A DNA stretch of 64,000 bases from Planotetraspora kaengkrachanensis. Its GTDB lineage: Bacteria > Actinomycetota > Actinomycetes > Streptosporangiales > Streptosporangiaceae. Both the position numbers and the translations under genes were made by a program. This document shows positions 1-8,490 of the stretch, in pieces (the stretch's first letter is position 1; the number at the start of each line of letters is the position of its first letter). The notes under the pieces were generated by a model. That model searched no databases. It was not told the DNA's origin and saw only the letters and a program-made list of their open reading frames with translations. The DNA is taken from NCBI RefSeq assembly GCF_016862895.1, contig NZ_BONV01000032.1, positions 1 through 64,000 on the forward strand, in the 5' to 3' direction.

Positions 1-5
1 TCACA

Positions 6-1115
6 CTAGGTGCCGGGATACCTGTCCGGGCGCGGGTCGCCCGAACCGATGACCAGGTCGGTGAGGTCGTCGGCGAGCTCGATGACGGTGTCCCTGCCCT
101 CCAGCCGGGACAGCCAGGACTGCGAGAGTGCCGCCTCGCCGTGGCGGGCGCCCAGGAGGTTGCCGCAGACGGAGCCCGTGGAGTCGCTGTCGCCCGAATG
201 GTTCACGGCGAGCAGCAGCGCGCGGTCGATGTCGTCCTCGCCGACCAGGGCGCAGTAGACCCCGATCGCGAGAGCCTCCTCGGCGACCCAGGCGCCACCG
301 AGCGTCTCGACGGCCTCCGGCGACGGGCGTCCCTCGCCCGCCAGGGCCACCGCGGCCTCCACCGCCGCGGTCGTCTCCTCATGTGCGGGCCGCTCGGCGA
401 TCAGGCGCAGAGTCTCCCGTACGGCCTGGCTCACCGTGCCGCCGCGCGAGACGAAGAAGACGATCGAGGCGAAGGCGCCGGCCGCGACGTACCCCGTGGG
501 ATGCCCGTGAGTGATCTGGGCGCACTCCGCGGCCAGCCGGAAGGCGCTGGACGCGTCCGGCGCGGCCAGGCCGAAGGGGGCGGAGCGCATGACGGTGCCG
601 CAGCCCTTGGAACCGGGGTTCACCGGCCCCGGCATGCCAGGACCCGCGAGCGGGCCGAGGTTTCTACGCAGGCCGGACAGGCAGGCGTTTCCCGGCGCGC
701 GCCGCGAGTACAGCCAGGCCTGCTCGCGGAGCCATCCCGTGCGGACGAGGCCGTCCGCGGCCGGCGGCGCCTGATGCTCCTGGGTGTCGAGCCAGCGCAG
801 ATAGGCGTTCCTGACGATGTCGACCTCGGCGCCGCCGACGCCCTTCTCCCTCTGGAGCACACCGGCGCGGATCAGCCCCTCGACGGTGAACAGCGTCATC
901 TGCGTGTCGTCGGTGACCAGGCCGACCTTGCCGCGCCAGTCGTGCACGAAATCCGTCAGTCCTTCCCGGCCGTGGTTGCGCCGGATGACATTCAGGGAGT
1001 CGAACTCGATGGGCGCGCCCAAGGCGTCGCCGACCGCCCCGCCGAGCAGGCAGCCGCGCACCCTGCTCCGGAAGGTCGCACCTTCTGTTCCGCTCATGCC
1101 GTCTCGCCCGTGCAC
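6..1115 (-). CDS. ADP-ribosylglycohydrolase family protein
   Basis: About 369 residues with the architecture of the ADP-ribosyl-glycohydrolase (DraG/ARH) fold. Seen: an N-terminal GCLLGGAVGDALGAPIEF block, the metal-binding TDDTQMT motif, and a C-terminal NHSGDSDSTGSVCGNLLGA block carrying the second set of Mg-binding acidic residues. Family members remove ADP-ribose from proteins or DNA, or hydrolyse related conjugates; the substrate here cannot be read from sequence. I choose the GTG at 1115 because AAAGGAG lies six bases before it; an ATG at 1097 and a further upstream start at 1160 are in frame but lack a ribosome-binding site. No ADP-ribosyltransferase is adjacent, so it is probably a stand-alone housekeeping or nucleotide-salvage enzyme. 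Confidence 0.88.
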   Translation of the reverse strand: MHGRDGMSGTEGATFRSRVRGCLLGGAVGDALGAPIEFDSLNVIRRNHGREGLTDFVHDWRGKVGLVTDDTQMTLFTVEGLIRAGVLQREKGVGGAEVDIVRNAYLRWLDTQEHQAPPAADGLVRTGWLREQAWLYSRRAPGNACLSGLRRNLGPLAGPGMPGPVNPGSKGCGTVMRSAPFGLAAPDASSAFRLAAECAQITHGHPTGYVAAGAFASIVFFVSRGGTVSQAVRETLRLIAERPAHEETTAAVEAAVALAGEGRPSPEAVETLGGAWVAEEALAIGVYCALVGEDDIDRALLLAVNHSGDSDSTGSVCGNLLGARHGEAALSQSWLSRLEGRDTVIELADDLTDLVIGSGDPRPDRYPGT

Positions 1116-1180
1116 ATGATCTCCTTTCGCCGGACCGACCGTAGCGACGCGGGCCGACATTCGCGACCGGCTGATCGCGG

Positions 1181-1816
1181 TCAGCGGATGTCAGCCCGCC
1201 CGGCGATGTACGGCCCGTGCACGGCGAGGCGCCTTCCGGAGGTGAACCATCGCAGGTCGAGGTCGGCCCAGCCCGCCGACCCGATGGTCTTCCAGGTCTC
1301 CCGGCTCGGATCGCACCCGTCCCCGCAGAGCCGGGAGACGCCGGCCCAGGCTGCCTGCGACCTCCGTGCCAACGTGCCGGACGGCGCCGCGACGTGCTCG
1401 AAGAACACGAAGCGGCCCGGGCGCCGCAGCACCCGCCGGATCTCGGAGAGCACGCGGCCGGGGTCGGCCACCGAGCACAGGACGACGGTCGTCAGGACGG
1501 CGTCCACACTCCGGTCGGGCAGCGGGATCTCCTCGGCCGGACAGCCGAGGATCGTGGGACGGCGGCCGTGGCCGGCGGCCGCGCGAGCCAGCCGTCGGTG
1601 CAGCCGGCCGTCCGGTTCGAGGCCGATCCAGGTCACGTCCGCGGGGAGCAGTCCGAAGTTGGCCCCCCGGCCGGCGCCGAGCTCGAGGACGGTGCCGGTC
1701 AGGGACGCGAGGAGCCGGTGTTTGAGGCTGGTGTAGGCGCCCATGTCGCCGACCGGTGTGCCCGCTCCCGCCGGGCCGAGATCGGTGCCCGGCCCGGCGG
1801 GACGTGCCGCGCTCAT
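1181..1816 (-). CDS. Class I SAM-dependent methyltransferase
   Basis: A 211-residue Rossmann methyltransferase of the Methyltransf_11 type. Seen: motif I VLELGAGRGANFGLLP near residue 42, an acidic loop (GLEPDG) following beta-2, VDAVLTTVVLCSV as motif II/III, and RVLRRPGRFVFFEHVAAP after it. This pattern is common in UbiE/COQ5-like small-molecule or lipid methyltransferases; the substrate is unknown. The ATG at 1816 overlaps the stop of the upstream DUF6069 gene (ATGA), so the two are translationally coupled and probably form one operon, divergent from the two-component system starting at 2431. Confidence 0.82.
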   Translation of the reverse strand: MSAARPAGPGTDLGPAGAGTPVGDMGAYTSLKHRLLASLTGTVLELGAGRGANFGLLPADVTWIGLEPDGRLHRRLARAAAGHGRRPTILGCPAEEIPLPDRSVDAVLTTVVLCSVADPGRVLSEIRRVLRRPGRFVFFEHVAAPSGTLARRSQAAWAGVSRLCGDGCDPSRETWKTIGSAGWADLDLRWFTSGRRLAVHGPYIAGRADIR

Positions 1817-2244
1817 CCGCGGCGCCGTACGGTCAGACCCGGGATGAGCACCGCGGCGACGGCCAGGTGCATGCAGGCCAGGACCGCCGTGCCCGCGGCG
1901 CCGACCGCGCCGAGCGGGCCGGTGAGCGAGAACACGAGCACCACGGCGGCGATCACCGTCCACATGCGGCGGGCCTGGTTCGTGAGGCGCTCGAGCAGCG
2001 CCAGCGACGCCCAGGCGGCCAGCCCGGCGGCCAGGCTCGCGGCGACGACGGCGCCCGCCCCGACCTGCTGGTCGGCGCCGTTGAGCCGTACGGTCAGATC
2101 GATCCCGGCGACGGGGCCGGCCAGCGCCCAGATCGCGAGCGCGGCGGCGGAGGCGCCCGCCACGACGACGAGCCGGCGGACGCGGGTGGGGCGGTCGGAC
2201 GCCGGCGAGGTGGAGACGGATGCGAGATCGGGGTGAGCGGACAT
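1813..2244 (-). CDS. DUF6069-like small integral membrane protein
   Basis: A 143-residue protein with four predicted membrane segments after a short basic cytoplasmic N-terminus (TRVRRLVVVAGASAAALAIW, then three more hydrophobic stretches) and a basic RRRG tail. Size and layout match the actinobacterial DUF6069 family, whose function is unknown. The ATG at 2244 is preceded by AAGGGAA, giving a clear start; the long upstream in-frame extension is overlapped by the divergent promoter and is not coding. First gene of the two-gene operon with the methyltransferase. Its promoter shares the intergenic region that holds the CGAC-N4-GTCG sites, so it may be under the same control as the adjacent kinase/regulator pair. 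Confidence 0.7.
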   Translation of the reverse strand: MSAHPDLASVSTSPASDRPTRVRRLVVVAGASAAALAIWALAGPVAGIDLTVRLNGADQQVGAGAVVAASLAAGLAAWASLALLERLTNQARRMWTVIAAVVLVFSLTGPLGAVGAAGTAVLACMHLAVAAVLIPGLTVRRRG

Positions 2245-2360
2245 CTGCTTTCCCTTCAAGGGGGGTGGGGGACGTTCCGTCGGGTCGCGTCCCTTGCGGT
2301 CCACCGCAGGATGACCCGGCTGCGCCGCCCGTCGCATCGGCCGCGGGGCCGCGGGCGGTA

Positions 2361-2395
2361 CGACACAGGTCGGGCGGAGTACCGACTTTGGTCGG
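2361..2395. promoter_or_regulatory. Tandem CGAC-N4-GTCGG operator candidate
   Basis: Two copies of the interrupted palindrome CGAC-N4-GTCGG begin at 2361 and 2383, exactly 22 bp apart (two helical turns), in the divergent promoter between the DUF6069 gene and the histidine-kinase gene. The second copy is identical over 13 bases to a site at 45507 in front of an unrelated hydrolase gene. Likely a binding site of the adjacent NarL-type response regulator; this is inference. Confidence 0.5.
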
Positions 2396-2430
2396 TGTCC
2401 GGGATCCGGGCCCCGCCCTACTGTGGGCGT

Positions 2431-3615
2431 GTGAATCTCGTGGAATGCGCACCGGCCGAGGTGATGAGCCCCCGCCCGGGCGCCCCCGGGCGGGTCGTCA
2501 CGGTCGCGGTGACGATCGCGATGACCGCGATGACCGCTCTCGCGTTCTGGGGGCACTCCGACGCGCACGGCACGACGACGGTCCTGCTCCTCGACCTGGT
2601 GGTCGGCACGGCGGCCTGCGCCCTCATGCCCGTGCTGCTCCGCCGGCCGGTTACCGGAGTGCTGGCGTTGACGGTGCTGGCCGCGCTGTCACCGGTCGCC
2701 ACTCCGACCGCCACCTTCGGTGCCTCGTACGTCGCCCGATGGCGCCGCTTCCCCGTCGCGGTCGCGGTTGCGGCGGCGGGGGTCGCGGCGCATGCGATCC
2801 AGGGCGTGTCGCGACCGCAGGGGGGACTGTCGTTCGGCTGGTGGGTGTTCGTGGTCGTCGTCGCGTACGCCGGGCTGATCGGCTGGGGCGCGCTGGGACA
2901 GGCCCGGCACAGCCTGATCGTGTCGCTGCGCGAGCGGGCCCACCGCGCCGAGGCGGAACAGGGCCGCCGGGTCGCCGAGGCGAGGGTCGCCGAGCGCGCC
3001 CAGATCGCCCGCGAGATGCACGACGTGCTGGCGCACCGCCTGTCGCTGGTCGCCACCTACGCGGGCGCACTGGAGTACCGGCCCGACGCGTCCCCGGAGA
3101 AGCTCTCCCGCGCCGCCGGCGTGGTGCGGGCGGGCGTGCACCAGGCGCTGGACGAGTTGCGCGCCGTCATCAGCCTGCTGCGCGACGACGACCAGGGGAC
3201 CGCGGCCGACGGACGCCCGCAGCCGGTCCTGGCCGACCTGCCCCGGCTGGTCGGCGAATCGCTCGACGCGGGGATGCGGGTGCGGCTGGACGACCGGACG
3301 GCTGACCCGGAGGCGCTGCCGACCACGACCGGGCGGACGGCCTACCGCGTCGTCCAGGAAGGGCTGACCAACGCCAGGAAGCACGCTCCCGGCGTTCCCG
3401 TCGAGGTGACGCTGGACGGCCGGCCCGGCGCGGAGCTGGTCATCGACCTGCGCAACCCGCTGCCGGACGAGCCGTCCGCCGCCCCCCTCATCCCGGGCAG
3501 CGGCACCGGCCTGATCGGGCTGACCGAGCGGGTGCGGCTCGCCGGGGGACGGCTCGACCACGAGATCACCTCCGGGGAGTTCCGTCTCCGGGCCTCGCTA
3601 CCATGGCCGGCGTGA
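2431..3615 (+). CDS. NarL-family sensor histidine kinase
   Basis: 394 residues. The N-terminal ~150 residues hold four to five hydrophobic segments without a recognisable sensor domain; a HisKA_3 dimerisation region follows, with the phosphoacceptor His at about residue 197 (REMHDVLAHRLSL). A HATPase_c domain has an N box (VVQEGLTNARKHAPG) and a G box (GSGTGLIGLTERV). The GTG start at 2431 has no Shine-Dalgarno, but a TACTGT hexamer ends just upstream, which suits a leaderless mRNA. Its stop overlaps the response-regulator start. Kinases of this class with few extracytoplasmic residues usually sense membrane state; no specific signal can be assigned. Confidence 0.85.
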   Translation: MNLVECAPAEVMSPRPGAPGRVVTVAVTIAMTAMTALAFWGHSDAHGTTTVLLLDLVVGTAACALMPVLLRRPVTGVLALTVLAALSPVATPTATFGASYVARWRRFPVAVAVAAAGVAAHAIQGVSRPQGGLSFGWWVFVVVVAYAGLIGWGALGQARHSLIVSLRERAHRAEAEQGRRVAEARVAERAQIAREMHDVLAHRLSLVATYAGALEYRPDASPEKLSRAAGVVRAGVHQALDELRAVISLLRDDDQGTAADGRPQPVLADLPRLVGESLDAGMRVRLDDRTADPEALPTTTGRTAYRVVQEGLTNARKHAPGVPVEVTLDGRPGAELVIDLRNPLPDEPSAAPLIPGSGTGLIGLTERVRLAGGRLDHEITSGEFRLRASLPWPA

Positions 3616-4265
3616 GCCATGCTGTGCGCGTTCTCATCGTGGACGACGACCCCCTGGTGCGAGCCGGGCTTTCGCTGATGCTCGACGGCGCGAACGGCAT
3701 CACGGTGGTCGCCGAGGCTGCCGACGGCGACGAGGTCCCGGCCGCGGTCGACGCGCACGCGCCCCAGGTCGTGCTCATGGACCTGCGCATGCCGCGGGTG
3801 GACGGGATCACGGCCGTCCACCGGCTGCGCCGGCGGCAGAGCCCCCCGGAGGTCATCGTGCTGACGACCTTCGACACCGACGAGAACGTCTTACGCGCGC
3901 TGCGCGCCGGCGCCAGCGGCTTCCTGCTCAAGGACACCCCGCCGGCCCAGATCGTGGACGCGGTGCGCCGGGTCGCGTCGGGGGACCCGATCCTGTCCCC
4001 GGCGATCACCCGCCGGTTGATGGAGAAGGTGGCCACCGCGTCCGGCGCGTACGAACGGGCGCGTGACGCCCTGGCCGGCCTGAGCCCCCGCGAGCACGAC
4101 GTCGTCCTCGCCATCGCCCAGGGGCTGACGAACGCCGAGATCGCCGCCGAGCTCTTCATGAGCGTCGGCACGGTGAAGGCGCACATCACCCACATCCTGA
4201 ACAAGCTCGGTCTCGGGAACCGCACGCAGATCGCACTCCTCGCCCACGACGCAGGTCTCGCCTGA
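3603..4265 (+). CDS. NarL/LuxR-family response regulator
   Basis: 220 residues. The receiver domain has the acidic cluster VDDDPLVR, the phosphoacceptor Asp near residue 60 (VLMDLRMP), the Thr of VLTTFD and the Lys of GFLLKD, so it is complete. The C-terminal LuxR-type helix-turn-helix is GLTNAEIAAELFMSVGTVKAH. The gene overlaps the kinase; ATG 3603 and GTG 3612 (GTGA overlap with the kinase stop) are both plausible starts. It forms a cognate pair with the kinase and is the best candidate to bind the CGAC-N4-GTCG repeats at 2361-2395. Confidence 0.88.
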   Translation: MAGVSHAVRVLIVDDDPLVRAGLSLMLDGANGITVVAEAADGDEVPAAVDAHAPQVVLMDLRMPRVDGITAVHRLRRRQSPPEVIVLTTFDTDENVLRALRAGASGFLLKDTPPAQIVDAVRRVASGDPILSPAITRRLMEKVATASGAYERARDALAGLSPREHDVVLAIAQGLTNAEIAAELFMSVGTVKAHITHILNKLGLGNRTQIALLAHDAGLA

Positions 4266-4352
4266 GACGCGGCAGGGACCTGCCGCGCGCCCGCGTCCGG
4301 GTTAGGCCTCGCCGCCCCGGGTAGAGCGATTCACCGGAAGGAGGGGTGGAAG

Positions 4353-4775
4353 ATGACGCAGAAAGTACGAGAAGTCATGACTCCCGGTCCGGTGATGCTG
4401 ACCAGGGAGGCGACCGTCACCCAGGCCGCCAGGCTCATGCGCGACCAGGGCATCGGCGACGTCCTGGTGATCGGGGACGGCGAGCGGCTGTGCGGCGTGG
4501 TGACCGACCGTGACATCGTGGTACGCGGCGTCGCCGAGACCCGTGACGTGACGGCCACGCCGATCGGGGTGCTGTGCACCTCCGACGTGGTGACCGTCAC
4601 CCCCGACCAGGACGCCGACGAGGTCGTCCGGCTGATGCGCGAGAAGGCCGTGCGCCGGGTTCCCGTCGTGGAGAACGGCCACCCGGTCGGCATCGTCTCG
4701 ATCGGAGACATGGCCGTGGAGCGGGATCCGGCGTCGGCGTTGTCCGACATCAGCGCGGCACCGCCCAACAACTGA
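4353..4775 (+). CDS. CBS-domain pair protein
   Basis: 140 residues made almost entirely of two CBS domains: first MTPGPVMLTREATVTQAARLMRDQGIGDVLVI, second CTSDVVTVTPDQDADEVVRLMREKAVRRVPVVENG followed by GIVSIGDMA. Such stand-alone pairs bind adenosyl ligands (AMP, ATP, NAD or SAM) and act as energy or redox sensors; the partner is unknown. A strong GGAAGGAGG precedes the ATG at 4353. Monocistronic, closed by the hairpin at 4793-4829. Confidence 0.88.
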   Translation: MTQKVREVMTPGPVMLTREATVTQAARLMRDQGIGDVLVIGDGERLCGVVTDRDIVVRGVAETRDVTATPIGVLCTSDVVTVTPDQDADEVVRLMREKAVRRVPVVENGHPVGIVSIGDMAVERDPASALSDISAAPPNN

Positions 4776-4792
4776 GGGCCGTACCGAGCGAA

Positions 4793-4829
4793 GGGCCCCC
4801 GCATCTCCCCTCCGGGGGTGCGGGGCGCC
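4793..4829 (+). terminator. Rho-independent-type hairpin after the CBS gene
   Basis: An imperfect long stem (about 9 of 11 pairs between GGGCCCCCGCA and TGCGGGGCGCC) with an inner CCCC/GGGG hairpin, 17 nt after the stop of the CBS gene and without a T tract, as is common in actinobacteria. Confidence 0.5.
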
Positions 4830-4933
4830 GTCCGCCGCGGCTCACGTCACGGTGACTCAACCCGTCAACTGCGGCTCATTTCGCGGCGCGTCGCCGGAGA
4901 AAGCCCAGGTCACAGGAGGGTTAGCCTGATCAG

Positions 4934-5656
4934 ATGGACATCGCGCCGTTCGGCCAGGCAGGTCAGGGGTGGACGCAGCTCGCCCAGCTCGCGCTCGCCC
5001 TCGTCCTGTCCGCGGCGATCGGCCTGGAGCGTGAGATCAGGCAGCAGAGCGCGGGTTTGCGCACGCACACGACCGTGGGATTCGCCGCCGCACTGATCAT
5101 GCTGGTGTCGAAGTTCGGATTCGGGGACGTGATCGGCGACCACGTCGTGCTCGACCCCTCCCGGGTGGCCGCGCAGATCGTGTCGGGGATCGGGTTCCTC
5201 GGGGCCGGCCTGATCTTCGTCCGGCGGGACGCCGTACGCGGGCTGACCACGGCGGCGGTCATCTGGCTCACGGCGGCGGTCGGCATGGCGGCGGGCGCCG
5301 GGCTCTGGCTCCCGGCGATCGCGGTGACGGCCGGGCACTACCTGGTGATGTTCGCCTTCACCCCGCTCGTCATGCGCCTGCCGCAGTCGAGGCACGCGCT
5401 CAGGCGGATGCTCGTCACCTATCAGGACAGGCACGGCGCCCTGCCCGCGGTCCTGTCCGAGTGCACGCGGCGCGGCTTCACCGTCACCGACCTGTCCGTG
5501 GCGCGACACGACGAGGTGCGTGATCCGCGGCTCGTCACCGTACGGTTCACCGTCCAGGGCCCGGGAGCGATCAGCGAGCTCACCGCGGCGCTGGCCGCGA
5601 TCGACGGAGTGGTGAGGGTCTCGCGCGAGGACGCCGGCGATCCGGTGGTGCCGTGA
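4934..5656 (+). CDS. MgtC/SapB family membrane protein
   Basis: 240 residues. The N-terminal ~145 residues hold the MgtC fold: LVLSAAIGLEREIRQQSAGLRTHT with the conserved E-R-E and R-T-H elements, IGFLGAGLIF, and TTAAVIWLTAAVGMAAGAG across four membrane segments. The C-terminal ~90 residues form a soluble ACT-like domain with a TVTDLSVARHDEV strand. MgtC proteins modulate F-type ATP synthase or Mg homeostasis in other bacteria; the actinobacterial role is less clear. A TAGCCT hexamer eight bases before ATG 4934 suggests a leaderless start, with AGGAGG lying too far upstream. Confidence 0.85.
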   Translation: MDIAPFGQAGQGWTQLAQLALALVLSAAIGLEREIRQQSAGLRTHTTVGFAAALIMLVSKFGFGDVIGDHVVLDPSRVAAQIVSGIGFLGAGLIFVRRDAVRGLTTAAVIWLTAAVGMAAGAGLWLPAIAVTAGHYLVMFAFTPLVMRLPQSRHALRRMLVTYQDRHGALPAVLSECTRRGFTVTDLSVARHDEVRDPRLVTVRFTVQGPGAISELTAALAAIDGVVRVSREDAGDPVVP

Positions 5657-5712
5657 CGGCCAGGTCTCTGGGGCGAATCCGGGTCGCCGGACATTTGGCA
5701 TAGATTCACCGC

Positions 5713-6339
5713 ATGTTGATCCATCCGTGGGACGCCGCCGGTGACGACGAGGCGATGGCGTTCGTCCGGGCCAACGAGTTCGGCCATCTCATCGCCTCCG
5801 GCCGGGACCGGGACGTGCCGGTCGTGGTGCCGACGCAGTTCCTCGTGACCGGCGACTCCACGGTGGTGCTGCACCTCGCACGGCCCAACCCGATCTGGGG
5901 GGCGATCGAGGAGAACCCCATGGTCGTGCTGTCGGTCGCGGGTGACTGGGCCTACGTCGAAGGCGCATGGAAGGCTCTGCCGGGGACGGACGAGGACCCC
6001 CGTCTGGGCGTTCCCACCACCTACTACGCCGCTGTGCAACTCGTCTGCCGGGCGGAGGTCGTCACCGACGCGGAGGGCGTGCTCGACATCCTGCGCGCGC
6101 AGTTGGACCGCCTGGACGGCGGTCTGGCCGATCCTCGCGAGCACTCCCGGCGGCTTCCCGGCATCCGCGGCCTGCGGCTGGCCGTCCAGAGGATCAACGG
6201 CAAGTTCAAGTACGGCGGCAACGTCGACGAGGCGCACCGGCGTCATGTCGCGGACCGGCTCGCCGAGCGGGGCGGGCCCGGTGACGCGGCAGCCCGTGGC
6301 CACGTGCTCCGCCGGACGCCGTCCGGCGGCGTGGGGTGA
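5713..6339 (+). CDS. PaiB-like FMN-binding negative transcriptional regulator family protein
   Basis: 208 residues with the split-barrel flavin-binding fold of the PaiB family: MLIHPWDA at the N-terminus, FGHLIASGRDRDVPVVVPTQFLV, HLARPNPIWGAIEENPMVVLSV, and PTTYYAAVQLVCRAEVV, all hallmark blocks. In Bacillus, PaiB is linked to repression of sporulation and protease genes; many homologues probably act as flavin- or haem-binding oxidoreductases. A TAGATT hexamer six bases before ATG 5713 indicates a leaderless transcript. No paiA-type acetyltransferase is adjacent, so a regulatory role is uncertain. Confidence 0.85.
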   Translation: MLIHPWDAAGDDEAMAFVRANEFGHLIASGRDRDVPVVVPTQFLVTGDSTVVLHLARPNPIWGAIEENPMVVLSVAGDWAYVEGAWKALPGTDEDPRLGVPTTYYAAVQLVCRAEVVTDAEGVLDILRAQLDRLDGGLADPREHSRRLPGIRGLRLAVQRINGKFKYGGNVDEAHRRHVADRLAERGGPGDAAARGHVLRRTPSGGVG

Positions 6340-6428
6340 CGATCGGCGGACGAGACGTGCGGGCGGTTTAATGCTGCCGTAATTGCACACTGCGTGATCG
6401 CGAAACAACCGACGGTCAGCCTGGCTTC

Positions 6429-7289
6429 ATGAGCGAAGCGCACGGTGCCGATCGGGCCCGCACCCCGGACGAGGTCTCCGCGTCATGGAAGCGCGAGGCC
6501 GTGGAACTGGCGGTGCTGTTCATGACAGTGGGCCTGGCCCACCTGCTCGCCATCCTTCTCGGGCACACCGACCCCGGTCCGATGTTGCTCGTGGGTCTGG
6601 GCATGGCGGTGATCGCGGGCGCCTTCGTCCACAAACGGCTGAGCGCGCGGCGCGGGCGCGTCCGCCTTCCCCGCGAGACGCGAGACGTCGCCGAGGACCG
6701 GCCCATGAGCCTGTGGCGCATCCGCACCCGCGTGGTCGACAGGCCGGGCCGGCTGGCCGACCTCGCCGGCGCGTTCGCCGGCCTGCGCTGCAACGTCCTC
6801 GCTCTGCACATCGCGGCCACCGGCGGGAGCGCCGTTTCGCCTTCCGGATGCGACGCCCTCGACGAGTTCGTGATCGAGGCGCCCGCCGGCCTCAGCATGC
6901 GGGACCTGGCGTCGGCCGTCGGCGGGGCCGGAGGGCTTGACACGGTGATCGTGCGCGCTCACGTGGAGGATCTGGTCGATCCCGGGGTCCAGGCACTGGT
7001 CCTGGCCCATAGCGTCAGCGAGGATCCGGATCGGCTGCCCGAGGCGATGGCGACGTTGTTGCGCGCACCCGCGGTCCACTGGCGGCGTCCCGGCGACACC
7101 GTCGATGGCGCGGGGGAACTCGGGACGACCCTGGTCGTGTCCGTCCATCCGGAACGCGCGCTCCTGGTGAGCCGCCCGGCGCTGCCGTTCACGCCGACGG
7201 AGGCGGCGAGGGCGGCCGCGCTGGCCGCGTCCGCCAGGCGGCGGCGCTATCACTCCGGCGGCGTACCCGGCCGTCCCGCTGGCGAATAG
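6429..7289 (+). CDS. Membrane-anchored ACT-like domain protein
   Basis: 286 residues. Residues ~20-65 form two hydrophobic helices (AVELAVLFMTVGLAHLLAI and a second around MLLVGLGMAVIAGAF), followed by a basic linker. From ~95 a regulatory ACT-like fold is visible (LWRIRTRVVDRPGRLADLAGAFAG ... NVLALHI), then a second domain of similar length that could be a degenerate ACT or acyltransferase-like region. The combination suggests a ligand-sensing membrane protein, but I do not recognise a named family and assign no function. Monocistronic, convergent with the operon ending at 7323. Confidence 0.65.
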   Translation: MSEAHGADRARTPDEVSASWKREAVELAVLFMTVGLAHLLAILLGHTDPGPMLLVGLGMAVIAGAFVHKRLSARRGRVRLPRETRDVAEDRPMSLWRIRTRVVDRPGRLADLAGAFAGLRCNVLALHIAATGGSAVSPSGCDALDEFVIEAPAGLSMRDLASAVGGAGGLDTVIVRAHVEDLVDPGVQALVLAHSVSEDPDRLPEAMATLLRAPAVHWRRPGDTVDGAGELGTTLVVSVHPERALLVSRPALPFTPTEAARAAALAASARRRRYHSGGVPGRPAGE

Positions 7290-7322
7290 AACGCCCGGAG
7301 TTCGTCCGCCGTGCGTAGGGTC

Positions 7323-8480
7323 TCAGGATCGACCGCAGGTCTCGGGGCAGAACTTGACCTCGGGGTAGCGGGATGACGGCTTCTCCAGGAGGGACTGTCG
7401 CTGTGACTTCAGGTGCTGGTCGAGGAAGGCGGCCACGTAGGTGCGGGTGAGCTCTGCGCCACGGGCCGCGGGCAGGGTGGCGGGTAGGGGCTTGACGGCG
7501 AGGGCGTCCGCCATCAGTGGGCTGTCGGTGAAGGACTGGTGTTCGGCGCCCGTCAGAACGAGCCAGCGCTTCCATCCGGTCAGCAGCTTCCAGTCGCGGT
7601 CCCAGGAGTTGTCGCGCCCGCCGGGAAGGTGCTGCTCCGTGCCCATGAACAGGAACGGCTTGGAGAACCCGGTCTTGGGGATGCGGGCGTAGGTGGTGCC
7701 GTCCATGTCGATTCCGGCGCGGATCCGGGGGTCCTTGACCATGGCCGCCGGGGCGGCGGCCCCGCCGATCGACTGGCCCGCCATGGCGATCCTGGACCGG
7801 TCGATCACACGGGAGCCGTCCCACTTCGATGGCAGTTGGTCCAGGACGAAGGAGACGTCGGCCACCCGGCCCTGGACCGTCCCGGTGCCGAAGCCGGGGT
7901 CGGTGTCGCTGTCGCAGGCGAGGCATTCGGCGACCCGTCCATCGGAGAGGGTGGTGGCGTAGCTCTCGTAGGTGTGGTCGATCCCGGCCACGACATACCC
8001 CCTGCTGGCCAGGTCCTCGGCCAGGGAGGTGAGTGTGCTCATCGGCTTGGTGAAGCCGGGGGAGAGCACCACCAGGGGAAGCTTTCGTCCCGCGGGTGCG
8101 GCGTCCTGGACGGCGTTCGTGCGGGTCTTGCTCAGCGTGTCGTACGGCGCGCTCGCGATCCCCGAGCCTTTCAGGAGCAGCTCCGACTCCTTCGGCGTCA
8201 TGTACAGCGCGCGCTGCCCGTCCCGCTGCTCGGTCGGGTACCACAGGGTGACCTTGAGCTCCCTGGCGTCGATGTCGAGGTTCCAGGGATCGGGGCGGGA
8301 GGTGTCCGTCAGATACAGAACGGTGGTGCCGACCGGACGGTCACCGGTAGGCGCGGGCAGGGTGGCGGGGCCGGTCGGTGTGACCGGCGGGGCGTCGGAC
8401 CGGGGTGGTGCCGGGGTGGAGCAGGCGGACGCGGCCAGGACGACGGCCAGTCCCGCGGCGATGACCAGGATCTGTCTCAT
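7323..8480 (-). CDS. Alpha/beta hydrolase lipoprotein, PAF-acetylhydrolase-like
   Basis: 385 residues. A lipoprotein signal (LAVVLAASAC, Cys near residue 20) is followed by a Pro-rich linker and an alpha/beta hydrolase of the platelet-activating-factor acetylhydrolase/chlorophyllase type: LPLVVLSPGF oxyanion strand, GYVVAGIDHTYES, and the nucleophile elbow GQSIGG with Ser near residue 237. Probably hydrolyses esters outside the membrane. It starts 10 nt after the S41 peptidase stop, so it is the last gene of the four-gene ABC-transporter operon. Confidence 0.85.
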   Translation of the reverse strand: MRQILVIAAGLAVVLAASACSTPAPPRSDAPPVTPTGPATLPAPTGDRPVGTTVLYLTDTSRPDPWNLDIDARELKVTLWYPTEQRDGQRALYMTPKESELLLKGSGIASAPYDTLSKTRTNAVQDAAPAGRKLPLVVLSPGFTKPMSTLTSLAEDLASRGYVVAGIDHTYESYATTLSDGRVAECLACDSDTDPGFGTGTVQGRVADVSFVLDQLPSKWDGSRVIDRSRIAMAGQSIGGAAAPAAMVKDPRIRAGIDMDGTTYARIPKTGFSKPFLFMGTEQHLPGGRDNSWDRDWKLLTGWKRWLVLTGAEHQSFTDSPLMADALAVKPLPATLPAARGAELTRTYVAAFLDQHLKSQRQSLLEKPSSRYPEVKFCPETCGRS

Positions 8481-8490
8481 GGGGATCCGT

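Noticed and set aside
141-1736. 531-residue plus-strand ORF
   Set aside because: Antisense to the ADP-ribosylglycohydrolase and methyltransferase genes; composition is typical of GC-rich shadow frames.
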